64,000 nt of DNA, taken from NCBI RefSeq assembly GCF_900109355.1, contig NZ_FOBF01000013.1, positions 1-64,000 of the forward strand. The letters run 5' to 3'. The notes beneath the pieces were generated by a model that was not told where the DNA came from, did no database searches, and saw only the letters and a list, made by a program, of their open reading frames with translations. Made by a program: the position numbers and the translations under genes. Source of the DNA: Nonomuraea pusilla (GTDB lineage: Bacteria > Actinomycetota > Actinomycetes > Streptosporangiales > Streptosporangiaceae). Below, piece by piece: positions 16,277-24,913 of this stretch (position 1 is the first letter of the stretch; every line of letters begins with the position of its first letter).

Positions 16277-17797
16277 TCAGTCGGCGGGCTTGCCGAACCA
16301 GCGCGAGAGGTGGTCGTCCAGGTCCTGCTGGTCGTCGCCGATCCAGGCGACGTGGCCGTCGGGGCGCAGCAGGACGCAGGGGGCGTCCAGGTCCGCGGTG
16401 GGATCCGCCAGATGATCGACCCGGTCTGACCAGCCGCCGGCGGTCAGGCGTTCGGTGCGGTCCAGCAGCAGGCCGCGGCCGCGGTGCAGCAGACCGTAGA
16501 GGTGCCCCTGTCGCACGCCGACGTCGGGCAGGCGGCGGCCGAGCAGGTCGGGGCCTTCGCCGAAGTCGTAGCGGATGCCGATCGCGGTGATCTTCTCGAT
16601 CAGATGGCGGTTCACCTCGTCGAAGTCCATCAGTTCGGTGAGCAGCCGGCGCACGGCCCGCGGGCCCGGTTCGGTGGACAGCAGTTCCGTCTGGGCGCGG
16701 GTGTTGTCCAGCACGTCCTCGGCGACCGGATGACGTTCGGCCTGGTAGGTGTCCAGCAGCGTTTCCGGCGCCCAGCCGCGGATCTGCGCGGCCAGCTTCC
16801 AGCCCAGGTTGAACGCGTCCTGAACGCCCAGGTTGAGGCCCTGTCCCCCGATGGGTGGATGGATGTGGGCCGCGTCGCCGGCCAGCAGCACCCGCCCGAC
16901 CCGATAGCGTTCGGCCAGCCGGGTGGCGTCCCCGAAGCGAGACGTCCAGCGCGGGGAGTGCACGCCGAAGTCGGTTCCGGCGATGGCGCGCAACTGTTGC
17001 TTGAAATCCTCGAGGGTGGGCGGTCGCGAGCGGTCGGTGACTCCCGCGGCGGGAACGACGACGCTGTAGATCCCTCCGCCGAAGGGCCGGAGCCAGAATC
17101 GGTGAGGGCTCTCGCGGAGCTCGGCCGCCTTGGCGGCGATCTCCTCCTGCGGCACGCCCACTTCCATCTCGCCCATCAGCGTCTCGGTCCGTGCGGGCTC
17201 GCCGGGGAAGCCGACGCCGAGCAGTTTGCGCACCGTGCTGCGCGCGCCGTCACAGCCGATGAGGTAGCGCGACCGCAGCCGTTCCCCGTCGGCCAGCTCG
17301 ACGGTCACACCGTCGTCGTCCTGCTCGAAACCGGCGACCGCGCGGCCGCGCCGGACCTGCGCGCCCAGTGCGATCGCATGCTCTTCGAGGAGCTGTTCGA
17401 TGACCGGCTGCGGGATGCCCAGCAGGTAGGCGTACGCGGAATCCAGGCCCTGGGGCGCGGGTTTGGGGATGGCGGCGAAGAAGCCGCCGGCCGGACGCCG
17501 TCTTCCATGCCGGAGAACGCGATCAAGCAGTCCGCGCATCGCCATCAGCTCAAGACTGCGGATATGCAGACCGACTATGCGGACGTACGACGCGGGCTCG
17601 GTCTCCTTCTCCAGAACGAGTACCCGAACATCGTGCAGCCGCAGTTCGGCGGCGAGCATCGCGCCGGTCGGCCCGCACCCGGCAATGATCACATCGAAGA
17701 CGAGGGGCGGGCGATCGGCGGCGGAGGCCGGCGACCTGAGAACTCCGGGGACGTCCGCCGTGGAGTCGTGCCCGGCGGTGATCTGCTGAGAGTGCAT
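16277..17797 (-). CDS. rox: Rifampicin monooxygenase homologue (Rox/RIFMO type)
   Basis: A 506-residue class A flavin monooxygenase. Beyond the family motifs (GCGPTGAMLAAELRLH, DG near DGARSTVRKLLG, GDAAHIHPPIGGQGLNLG) it keeps the stretches I associate with rifamycin monooxygenases: LGIPQPVIEQLLEEHA, DFGVHSPRW, TELLSTEPGPRAVRRLL and ITAIGIRYDFG. Those enzymes hydroxylate the rifamycin naphthoquinone and inactivate the drug. One difference is HIRSLELM where others have HPRSVEVM. ATG at 17797 follows GAAAGG. Upstream lie a leader-peptide frame and an inverted repeat, and the glycopeptide-type resistance genes are adjacent. The assignment rests on remembered sequence, so function should be tested. 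Confidence 0.85.
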   Translation of the reverse strand: MHSQQITAGHDSTADVPGVLRSPASAADRPPLVFDVIIAGCGPTGAMLAAELRLHDVRVLVLEKETEPASYVRIVGLHIRSLELMAMRGLLDRVLRHGRRRPAGGFFAAIPKPAPQGLDSAYAYLLGIPQPVIEQLLEEHAIALGAQVRRGRAVAGFEQDDDGVTVELADGERLRSRYLIGCDGARSTVRKLLGVGFPGEPARTETLMGEMEVGVPQEEIAAKAAELRESPHRFWLRPFGGGIYSVVVPAAGVTDRSRPPTLEDFKQQLRAIAGTDFGVHSPRWTSRFGDATRLAERYRVGRVLLAGDAAHIHPPIGGQGLNLGVQDAFNLGWKLAAQIRGWAPETLLDTYQAERHPVAEDVLDNTRAQTELLSTEPGPRAVRRLLTELMDFDEVNRHLIEKITAIGIRYDFGEGPDLLGRRLPDVGVRQGHLYGLLHRGRGLLLDRTERLTAGGWSDRVDHLADPTADLDAPCVLLRPDGHVAWIGDDQQDLDDHLSRWFGKPAD

Positions 17798-17811
17798 TGG
17801 TGGTGCCTTTC

Positions 17812-17839
17812 GGGAGTGCCTTGCCGGCGAGGCGCTCCC
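17812..17839. promoter_or_regulatory. 28-bp inverted repeat before rox
   Basis: The two 14-base halves match at 12 positions, with core CTTGCCGGCGAG, and the repeat ends just before the rox ribosome site. It could be a DNA operator or an RNA hairpin. Its core recalls the rifamycin-associated element described upstream of rifamycin-inactivating genes, but I cannot compare it with the exact published consensus here. Confidence 0.55.
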
Positions 17840-17847
17840 GGCGACAC

Positions 17848-17907
17848 CTACGTCAGTCGCCCGGCCGTGACGGGAAGGGGGAGCACCCACATCGATACAG
17901 CGTTCAT
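17848..17907 (-). CDS. Short leader peptide upstream of rox
   Basis: The frame encodes MNAVSMWVLPLPVTAGRLT (19 residues). It has the best ribosome site in this part of the window, AGGAGGT seven bases before the ATG at 17907. It ends 8 bases before the 28-bp inverted repeat. The position and strong initiation signal suit a translated leader controlling rox by attenuation or translational coupling. It may instead be a chance frame. Confidence 0.45.
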   Translation of the reverse strand: MNAVSMWVLPLPVTAGRLT

Positions 17908-18005
17908 GGGTCTCACCTCCTCGGGCGGCGTCACGGTCCACTGCAAGGTACAGGCCCGGTCATCATCCCGTCCATCGCATTTCCAGCCACGTGGTGGGCG
18001 GGTGT

Positions 18006-19061
18006 TCACCAGCTGATTCCGGCCGCCACGGGCAGGTGGTCGCTGCCGGTGGCAGGCAGCACCCACGAGCTCTCCGCCTTCACGCCTCTGACCAGGATCT
18101 GGTCAATCCGCACCACCGGGAACCCCGCCGGCCAGCTGAAGCCGAAGCCGTGCCCGGCCACGTCCTGGGCCGAGCGCAGCCGCGAGGTGACGGCGGCGAA
18201 CGCGCGGTCGTCGGTGGTGCCGTTCAGGTCGCCGAGCAGCACCACCCGCTCGTTCCGCTCGGCGGCGACGGCCTCGCCGAGCGCCTGCGCGCCTCTGTCC
18301 CGCGAGTCCGTCCAGAAGCCCGCTGTGAGATTCACCCGGGCGGACCCCAGGTGGGCCACGTACACCGCCAGTGGACCCCGCTTCGTGGCCACCGTGGTGC
18401 GCAGCGCCCGGTTGTAGGCCAACTTGACGTCGGCGGGCTTGGTGTCCGCCAGCGGCCCGTAGTCCGTCCTGATGTCGACCGGCCGGGTGGCCGACAGCGG
18501 CAGCTCGCTCCACAGCCCGACCGTGCCCTGCACCGTGTGGTACGGGTACGCCTTCGCCAGCTCCTTCTCGTACGTGCCGCGGGCCTGTTCGGTCAGCTCC
18601 ACCAGGGCCAGCACGTCCGCCCCTGAGGCGGCCAGGGCGCGGGCGGCGCCGGCCGGGTCGGGGTTGCCCGCGCCGACGTTGTGGGCGGCCACAGTGAGGT
18701 CGCCGCCCGGCCGGGACTTGTCGCCGAGCAGCCCGCCGAAGAGGTTCAGCCACACCGTGACCGGCAGCAGCAGCGCGGCCGCCGCGGAGGCGGAGCGGCG
18801 CCACAGCGCCCCGGCCAGCAGCACCGGGACGAACAGGCCGAACCACGGCAGGAAGGTCTCCACCAGGCTGCCGAGGTTCCCGATCCGGTTCGGGATCTTC
18901 GCGTGCAGCAGCATGACCAGGCCCAGCAGCAGCGCCGACGCCGCGAGCACCAGGCCGCGCCTCCAGGGGCCCGGCCGGGAGTCGGCGCGTGCCGCCCGGC
19001 CGGGCGCCTCACGGCGGCCGGCGGCGCCCTGCCCGGTGTGCGCCGTGTCCGCCGGCGTCAT
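18006..19061 (-). CDS. vanJ: VanJ-like membrane EEP-family phosphatase
   Basis: A 351-residue protein with about three hydrophobic segments in residues 35-115, then an endonuclease/exonuclease/phosphatase domain: AAHNVGAGNPD, DVLALVELTEQ, LLGDLNGTTDDRAF and GSDHLPVAA. This is the layout of VanJ of Streptomyces coelicolor, which confers teicoplanin resistance, with an extracytoplasmic EEP domain. The ATG at 19061 follows GAGGA; longer frames upstream are not protein-like. It sits 23 bp after the VanY-like gene on the same strand and opposite a VanR/VanS-like pair, which supports a cell-wall role. Confidence 0.75.
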   Translation of the reverse strand: MTPADTAHTGQGAAGRREAPGRAARADSRPGPWRRGLVLAASALLLGLVMLLHAKIPNRIGNLGSLVETFLPWFGLFVPVLLAGALWRRSASAAAALLLPVTVWLNLFGGLLGDKSRPGGDLTVAAHNVGAGNPDPAGAARALAASGADVLALVELTEQARGTYEKELAKAYPYHTVQGTVGLWSELPLSATRPVDIRTDYGPLADTKPADVKLAYNRALRTTVATKRGPLAVYVAHLGSARVNLTAGFWTDSRDRGAQALGEAVAAERNERVVLLGDLNGTTDDRAFAAVTSRLRSAQDVAGHGFGFSWPAGFPVVRIDQILVRGVKAESSWVLPATGSDHLPVAAGISW

Positions 19062-19084
19062 CGTCCGTCCTCGCGCACCGCCGG

Positions 19085-19708
19085 TCACCGCCGCGTCCTC
19101 GGGTCCTGGGTGGGGTCGGCGTACATGCGCGGACAACCACGATCGATCGCACGGGTGCGCAGTTCGTAGTGCCAGGGTTCGTTCCTGTAGATCTGGCACA
19201 GCCCGTACTGGGCACCATGTTCCGACAGCCACGCCGTCGCGTCGGAGCGCCCGATGTCGACCGCGTTCCCCGACACGTGAGGGGACGTCGCCGGGGTGGC
19301 CACCCATCGGGCGGCCTCGTCCTCGGACCCGTACTTGGAGACCGCCTCGCGACGAAGCCGATTCTGGTACTCGGGGGACCGCCAGCCGCTGTTGACGAAG
19401 AACGTGACGCCGTCGTCCTCGGCGTCCGTCGCCGCCCGGCGGAGTGCCTTGAGCAGGCCTGGGTCGAGGTTGGCCACAGCCGGAAACTCGTCATCGAAGA
19501 CCGTCACGCCGTCGGGGACGACGCCGTCGGCCTCACCGGCCCTACCCCGGTGCTCACTGGCGGCCGAGGAGTCCGGGGGCTTCGGCCCCTGGGAGCCGCA
19601 GGCTGTCGTGATCATCGCCACGACGGCGGTCAGGCCGACGGCGGGGAGCCGGCGGATCCGGCGAGTCCGGTGGGTCGTTGTCCGTGCTGATCGTGGGGGT
19701 CGGCGCAT
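19085..19708 (-). CDS. vanY: VanY-like D-alanyl-D-alanine carboxypeptidase lipoprotein
   Basis: A 207-residue M15-family peptidase. The N-terminus is a lipoprotein signal with lipobox TTAC. Zinc and active-site motifs are all present: SGWRSPEYQ, SPHVSGNAVDIG (the SxHxxGxAxD motif) and EPWHYEL. Such enzymes trim the terminal D-Ala from peptidoglycan stems outside the membrane and lower glycopeptide binding. The ATG at 19708 is chosen; a TTG at 19720 is possible. It is divergent from the two-component pair, 87 bp apart. Confidence 0.85.
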   Translation of the reverse strand: MRRPPRSARTTTHRTRRIRRLPAVGLTAVVAMITTACGSQGPKPPDSSAASEHRGRAGEADGVVPDGVTVFDDEFPAVANLDPGLLKALRRAATDAEDDGVTFFVNSGWRSPEYQNRLRREAVSKYGSEDEAARWVATPATSPHVSGNAVDIGRSDATAWLSEHGAQYGLCQIYRNEPWHYELRTRAIDRGCPRMYADPTQDPRTRR

Positions 19709-19795
19709 GCCGCCAGTCAAGGCAGCGTGGTGTTGCCGGCGCGTATGTGCTTTTCGATACGCCGACGAAACACGCCGGCTTCTAGCATCACCCGC

Positions 19796-20491
19796 ATGCG
19801 CGTGTTGATTGTCGAGGACGAACGCTACATGGCGGAAGCCATCCGCGACGGCCTGCGCCTGGAAGCGATCGCGGCCGACATCGCGGGTGACGGCGACACC
19901 GCTCTCGAACTGCTGAGCGTCAACACCTACGACATCGCCGTCCTCGACCGCGACGTCCCCGGGCCCTCAGGTGACGAGATCGCCCGGCGCATCGTCGCCT
20001 CCGGCAGCGGCATGCCGATCCTCATGCTCACCGCGGCCGACCGCATCGACGACAAGGCCTCCGGGTTCGGACTCGGCGCCGACGACTACCTCACCAAACC
20101 GTTCGAACTCCAGGAGCTCGCGCTCAGGCTCAGAGCGCTCGACCGCAGGCGTGCCCACAACAGGCCGCCCGTGCGAGAGATCGCGGGGCTGCGGCTCGAC
20201 CCGTTCCGCCGCGAGGTCTACCGGGACGGCCGCTACGTCGCGCTGACCAGGAAGCAGTTCGCCGTGCTCGAAGTCCTCGTCGCCGCCGAAGGCGGTGTCG
20301 TCAGCGCCGAGGAACTCCTGGAACGCGCGTGGGACGAGAACGCCGACCCGTTCACCAACGCGGTGCGCATCACCGTCTCGGCACTGCGCAAGCGTCTCGG
20401 CGAACCCTGGATCATCGCCACCGTGCCGGGCGCCGGCTACCGCATCGGCCCGCAACCGGAGGCCGGACACGAGGGAGCGGACCATGGATAG
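19796..20491 (+). CDS. vanR: VanR-like OmpR-family response regulator
   Basis: A 231-residue response regulator. The receiver has VEDE (acidic pocket), phospho-acceptor Asp in AVLDRDVPG and Lys in YLTKPFE. The C-terminus is a winged helix ending RKRLGEPWIIATVPGAGYRIG. It overlaps the histidine kinase start by 8 bp, so they are one operon. Divergent placement from the VanY-like gene suggests that this gene, and VanJ behind it, are its targets. Confidence 0.85.
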   Translation: MRVLIVEDERYMAEAIRDGLRLEAIAADIAGDGDTALELLSVNTYDIAVLDRDVPGPSGDEIARRIVASGSGMPILMLTAADRIDDKASGFGLGADDYLTKPFELQELALRLRALDRRRAHNRPPVREIAGLRLDPFRREVYRDGRYVALTRKQFAVLEVLVAAEGGVVSAEELLERAWDENADPFTNAVRITVSALRKRLGEPWIIATVPGAGYRIGPQPEAGHEGADHG

Positions 20492-21596
20492 GCCCCCCGG
20501 GTTGAGCGTCCGTTTCAAGCTCACCCTCAGCTACGCCGGGTTCGTCATGCTTGCCGGCGCCTTGCTGCTCGCCGCCGTGTGGGTGTTCCTCCTGCAATAC
20601 GTCCCCGACGACTGGAACCGCCGGATGCTCTACGAGAACCCCAACCGGCAACTCCTCCTGCACACCTTCGCCCCTGCGGCGGCCGCCGTCATGGCGTTCC
20701 TGCTGGTCTTCGGGCTCCTGGGAGGATGGCTGCTCGCCGACCGCATGCTCGCCCCCCTGACCCGCATCACCAACGCCACCCGCATGGTCGCGAACGGATC
20801 GCTCTCCCACCGGATCCGGCTGCCGGGCAGCAAGGACGAGTTCCGCGAACTCGCCGACGCCTTCGACACGATGCTCGCCCGGCTCGAAGCACACGTCGCC
20901 GAACAGCGGAGATTCGCGGCCAACGCCTCACACGAGCTGCGGACCCCGCTCGCGACCTCGAAGGCGCTTCTCGACGTGGCCCGCACCGATCCGAACCACG
21001 ACACCGGCGAGCTCATCGACCGCCTCCACGCCGTCAACACCCGGGCGATCGACCTCACCGAGGCACTGCTCCTGCTCAGCCGCGCCGACCAGCGGTCCTT
21101 CACCCGAGAGCCCGTCGACCTGTCCCTCCTCGCGGAAGAAGCCACCGAAGCGCTCCTCCCCCTCGCGGAGAAGCGTGGCGTCACCGTCGAGACCTGGGGC
21201 GACATCACCCCCACGACCGGATCGCAAGCGCTCCTGCTGCAGCTGACCACGAACCTCGTGCACAACGCGATCGTCCACAACCTGCCAGCGCGGGGCGCCG
21301 TGTGGGTGAGCACCAGCGTCCGCCCCGAGACGGTGGTGCTCACCGTCGAGAACACCGGCGAGAAGCTCACCCCGGAGCTGGTCTCGACGCTCACCGAACC
21401 GTTCCAGCGCGGCACCGAACGCGTCCGCACCGACCACGCGGGCGTCGGCCTCGGCCTGGCGATCGTCAAGACCATCGCCCACGCGCACGACGGGACACTC
21501 ACCCTCACCCCGCGCGCCGCCGGCGGCATCCGCATCACCGTGGAACTACCCGCGATGGCCCCGCACGCCGCGGCTCCGTCCCGTCATCGGTGGTAG
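20484..21596 (+). CDS. vanS: VanS-like sensor histidine kinase
   Basis: A 370-residue kinase. Two membrane segments (about 12-37 and 62-90) enclose a short extracellular loop of about 25 residues. A HAMP domain follows, then the H-box ANASHELRTPLA, an N-box TNLVHNAIVHN and a G-box VGLGLAIVK. The small loop suggests sensing at or in the membrane, as for VanS-type and other intramembrane-sensing kinases. ATG at 20484 lies inside the regulator's last codons. Confidence 0.87.
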   Translation: MDRPPGLSVRFKLTLSYAGFVMLAGALLLAAVWVFLLQYVPDDWNRRMLYENPNRQLLLHTFAPAAAAVMAFLLVFGLLGGWLLADRMLAPLTRITNATRMVANGSLSHRIRLPGSKDEFRELADAFDTMLARLEAHVAEQRRFAANASHELRTPLATSKALLDVARTDPNHDTGELIDRLHAVNTRAIDLTEALLLLSRADQRSFTREPVDLSLLAEEATEALLPLAEKRGVTVETWGDITPTTGSQALLLQLTTNLVHNAIVHNLPARGAVWVSTSVRPETVVLTVENTGEKLTPELVSTLTEPFQRGTERVRTDHAGVGLGLAIVKTIAHAHDGTLTLTPRAAGGIRITVELPAMAPHAAAPSRHRW

Positions 21597-21612
21597 CGCC
21601 GGGCGATCACGT

Positions 21613-22155
21613 TCAGACAGGGACCTCGAATATCAGCTCCAGCCCGTCCACCTCGTCCCACTGCTCCCCGACCTCGACGAAACCGAATCCGGAGATCGTG
21701 GCCAGGGACGCGGTGTTCTCGGGGCTGATCGTCACCCTCGCCGTCCTGACGCCGGATTCGGCCGCGGCCCGGCGCAGCAGCTCGGTCAACATCGTCCTGG
21801 CGTACCCCTGACGGCGGTGGCCGGGAGCCACCGAATAACCGATCTCCACCATGCCCGCCTCGTCCGGTGGCCCATGGAACCCGGCATACCCCACCACGAC
21901 GCCTTCGGGCTCGGCTACCACGGCCCGGGTGAGCCACCCGGCGCTACCCGGATCCGAAGCGAGCTGGTTGACCCGGTACCGCCAGACCCACTTGGCCTGA
22001 TCGGTGAGGAAGTACTCCGTGAGCTCGACTCCTGCCTCGGCACTGGCCCGGGCGAGGTCGTCGTCCAGCAGGGCGGTCATGGCAGCGCTCGTCAGGTCGA
22101 CGAATCTCACTGTCTTCAGACCCGCGGAGGGCCGGCGTTCACACTCGTCTGTCAC
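21613..22155 (-). CDS. GNAT-family N-acetyltransferase
   Basis: A 180-residue acetyltransferase. The acetyl-CoA motif is visible in GYSVAPGHRRQGYARTMLTELLRRA, followed by the conserved SPENTASLATISGFGFVEVGEQ end. The substrate is unknown. GTG at 22155 is a tentative start without a clear ribosome site; GTG near 22113 or ATG near 22080 would also keep the domain. The 140 bp before it hold a short unrecognised frame that may be a gene stub. It is convergent with the VanS-like gene. Confidence 0.82.
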   Translation of the reverse strand: MTDECERRPSAGLKTVRFVDLTSAAMTALLDDDLARASAEAGVELTEYFLTDQAKWVWRYRVNQLASDPGSAGWLTRAVVAEPEGVVVGYAGFHGPPDEAGMVEIGYSVAPGHRRQGYARTMLTELLRRAAAESGVRTARVTISPENTASLATISGFGFVEVGEQWDEVDGLELIFEVPV

Positions 22156-22298
22156 AGCGTGGATGATCGTCGAGCGCCCCGGACCGTGTCCAACGGTTTT
22201 CGGAACGGCCGATCGGCGCGCGAGCCGCGCACCACCGGGCCGGAGACCGCCAGCGGGATGGCGAGCTCGGTCTCGATCGTTGGCACGTCGAGGGCCTC

Positions 22299-23171
22299 TC
22301 AGCGAGGTTTCGGGAGGTGTGCCGTGGCCAGCCAGCCGCGGCCGGCGGAGGGGCGGGCGGGATCGAACGCGGGTGGAATCGGGCGTTCGCAGGCGGCCGC
22401 GGCCTCGGCGATGTCCGTCACGGCGGGCTGCCAGCCACGGCGGGCAAGCCAGGCATCGAGGTTCTCGGTGGGGCCGCCGCGCCACAGGTCGACCAGCTCG
22501 GCGGAGATGTCCGCGCGGGCGCTGCGGAGCAGCTCGGAGTCCTTCATGTGGTCCAGGGCGAGCATGCTTGCCGGAGCGGAGAGGGCGGTGATCCGGTCGA
22601 GGAGCAGGTCGGCGGCTTCGGGCGGAAGCGCGTACAGGATGCCCTCGGCCAACCAGGCGGCCGGCCGCCCAGGGTTGAAGCCGGACTCCGTCAGCGCGCG
22701 CGGCCAGTCCTGGCGCAGGTCGGTGGCGACCTCGACGCGGTGGCACGCGGCGGTCGCGCCGCGGCTGTCGAGTACGGCTGCCTTGAAGGCGAGCACGTCG
22801 GCGAAGTCCAGTTCGAAGACCTTGGTGCCGGGCGGCCAGGCGAGTCTGAACGCGCGGGCATCCATGCCGCACGCCAGCAGGACCACCTGCTCGCATCCTC
22901 GTTCGGCGGCTTCCAGTAGCGCGCGATCGAGGAACCGGGTGCGGACGGCGACCTGTTCGGCCATGACCTGCAGGAAACGTGCGGTCGCCGCAGAGGCCCC
23001 GGCGGCCCAGGGGCTGAACGCCGGATCGACGGCCTGGAGGAAGTGCCGTGCGTAGGGGTCGTCGAACAGCCGGTCCGGTCGGCTGCTCTCCTGGGCGCGC
23101 AGGAGAGCCACGCCCAAGGCGGTCGCGCCGATTCCGGCCAGGCTTTCGGGGACGGTCGGTTCTTGTGTCAC
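22299..23171 (-). CDS. SAM-dependent methyltransferase (LCM/TIGR00027-like)
   Basis: A 290-residue class I methyltransferase of the leucine-carboxyl-methyltransferase-like group common in actinomycetes. It shows LFDDPYARHFL near the N-terminus, the SAM-binding strand QVVLLACGMDARAFRL, and ELDFADVLAFK. O-methylation of a small molecule is likely. GTG at 23171 follows GAGGAG. It lies 34 bp after the flavin monooxygenase and is probably co-transcribed: hydroxylation followed by methylation. Confidence 0.82.
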   Translation of the reverse strand: MTQEPTVPESLAGIGATALGVALLRAQESSRPDRLFDDPYARHFLQAVDPAFSPWAAGASAATARFLQVMAEQVAVRTRFLDRALLEAAERGCEQVVLLACGMDARAFRLAWPPGTKVFELDFADVLAFKAAVLDSRGATAACHRVEVATDLRQDWPRALTESGFNPGRPAAWLAEGILYALPPEAADLLLDRITALSAPASMLALDHMKDSELLRSARADISAELVDLWRGGPTENLDAWLARRGWQPAVTDIAEAAAACERPIPPAFDPARPSAGRGWLATAHLPKPR

Positions 23172-23205
23172 GGGGTCGTCCAGCTCCTCTTCTTGACAGG
23201 CGGGG

Positions 23206-24831
23206 TCACGGGCGGGCTCCCAGGGCGCGGAAGTAGTCGCTCACGGGTGCGAAGTCGACGCTGTCGCCGCGGAAGCCGACGTACTTGTCCGGGCGGATCA
23301 GGTACAGGCTGGGGCGGCGCACGCCGTAGCGGTTGTGCGCCTCACTGCGCAGGTCGGCGAAGACTCCGTCCAGGGGGTCGTGCGGCAGGTGGCAGCGGGT
23401 GATGACATGGACCTCGCCGTGCCCGGCCATCGCCTCGCGTGCGGAGGCATGCCAGGCGGCCAGGGTGGCGGAGTCCGTCGTGTCCGCCGCGAACAGGACG
23501 AGGTGGTGGCCCGGCGTCCGGAGGATGTGACGGAGCGCCACCGGCCCCTCACGGTTCTCCACGTAGACGTCCCGCATCAGCTCGCCGGCTTCCGGCCCGG
23601 TGCAGGCGACGTCGCTCCACGCCCTGGCCTGTGATTCGTGCCATCGTTCGAAGACGAGGTCACTGTCGCGATAGTGGACGAGGTGTTCGCCGAAGGCGTT
23701 CGACAGCCGCTGCTGTACGGGGTTGAGCCGGCCGAACAGGCGCAGCGCGTGCCGCCTGGCTCTGCGGGCGACCAGTGTGCTGCCTGTGGCGGCCTTCGTG
23801 GTGGCCGAGGTCGCCTCGACCACGGCCTTGACCACGGGCCGGCGTTCGGCCTCGTAGCTGTCCAGGAGGGACTCCTCGGCGCGCCCGGTGACGACGAGCG
23901 CGAGTTTCCAGCCCAGGTTGTAGGCGTCCTGCATGCCCGTGTTCATGCCCTGGCCGCCCACCGGGCTGTGGCTGTGCGCGGCGTCGCCGGCCAGGAGGAT
24001 CCGGCCTTGGCGAAGCCGGTCGGCCAGGCTCTCGCGGGCCACGAACGACGAACTCCACTGCAGGTCGCGTACGCCAGAGTCCAAAGGCGTGCGTTCGGCG
24101 ACGTAGGCGGCGAAGTCGTCCAGCCCTGGGCTCTGCGGCGGCCGGTCGTCCGGCGTGCTGGCCAGGATGCGCCAGTAGCCCCCGACCATGGGGAAGACCG
24201 CCACGAGGCCGGACTTGCCGAAGTAGACATGGAAGCGGTCCCGCGTGAGCGGCCAGTCCACGGCGACGTCGCCCAGGATGAACCCCCGCTTCAGGTCGGC
24301 CCTCTCCCGGGTGATGCCCGCCGTCTCACGCACGGTGCTGTGGGCGCCGTCGGCGCCGATCAGCCATCCGGTTTCGCACCGTTCGCCGCGGCCGTCCTCG
24401 TGGCCGAGTTCCACGCCGACACTGTGCTCGCCGGCCTGCTGCCCGACGAGGCGGGTGCCCCATTCGATGGTGACTCCGAGTTCCTCGGCGCGCTCGCGCA
24501 GCAGCGCGACCGTCTGCCACTGCGGGATGCACAGGTCCAGCGGGAACGGGGAGTCCACGGCCGTCACGTCCATCTCGGCCAGGGCCGTCGTGCCCTGGTA
24601 GAAGTTCAGCGTGTGCAGCGGGACGCCTCGTTCGATGGCGGCTTGGGCCAGCCCGAGATCGTCCAGCATCTCCAGCGATCTCGCCACGATCGACACCGCC
24701 CGGCTTTCCCGGTGGTCAGCGCGCCCGGCGTCGATGATCCGTGGGATCACTCCCCGCCGTGCCAGTTCGATGGCCAGCACCAGGCCGGTCGGCCCCGCGC
24801 CGACGATGAGAACGTCCGCTTTCGTAGTCAC
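23206..24831 (-). CDS. Class A FAD-dependent aromatic hydroxylase
   Basis: A 541-residue flavoprotein monooxygenase of the PHBH/polyketide-hydroxylase type with a C-terminal thioredoxin-like extension. Motifs: VGAGPTGLVLAIELARRG (10-27), the DG motif IGADGAHSTVRE, and GDAAHSHSPVGGQGMNTGMQDAYNLGWKL. It would hydroxylate a phenol or quinone with NAD(P)H and oxygen. GTG at 24831 follows AGAGGG. The operator at 24846-24863, just upstream, puts it under the neighbouring TetR regulator. Confidence 0.88.
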   Translation of the reverse strand: MTTKADVLIVGAGPTGLVLAIELARRGVIPRIIDAGRADHRESRAVSIVARSLEMLDDLGLAQAAIERGVPLHTLNFYQGTTALAEMDVTAVDSPFPLDLCIPQWQTVALLRERAEELGVTIEWGTRLVGQQAGEHSVGVELGHEDGRGERCETGWLIGADGAHSTVRETAGITRERADLKRGFILGDVAVDWPLTRDRFHVYFGKSGLVAVFPMVGGYWRILASTPDDRPPQSPGLDDFAAYVAERTPLDSGVRDLQWSSSFVARESLADRLRQGRILLAGDAAHSHSPVGGQGMNTGMQDAYNLGWKLALVVTGRAEESLLDSYEAERRPVVKAVVEATSATTKAATGSTLVARRARRHALRLFGRLNPVQQRLSNAFGEHLVHYRDSDLVFERWHESQARAWSDVACTGPEAGELMRDVYVENREGPVALRHILRTPGHHLVLFAADTTDSATLAAWHASAREAMAGHGEVHVITRCHLPHDPLDGVFADLRSEAHNRYGVRRPSLYLIRPDKYVGFRGDSVDFAPVSDYFRALGARP

Positions 24832-24845
24832 AAACCCACCCTCTT

Positions 24846-24863
24846 AGAACGAATGATCGTTCT
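24846..24863. promoter_or_regulatory. TetR operator 1, upstream of the monooxygenase
   Basis: AGAACGAATGATCGTTCT has perfect 7-bp arms (AGAACGA/TCGTTCT) around 4 bases. It lies 15 bp before the monooxygenase start, and two near-identical copies flank the tetR promoter. A looser related sequence lies at about 24898-24911. Confidence 0.75.
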
Positions 24864-24913
24864 TTTTAGAAGAGCATGATCCTCCGATCGTCGTCAAGAG
24901 CGAACGTTCTTCC

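Noticed and set aside
17848..18066. A 72-codon protein extending upstream of the rox leader
   Set aside because: The upstream part is a basic, unstructured frame; the strong ribosome site points to the internal ATG at 17907, giving a 19-residue peptide.
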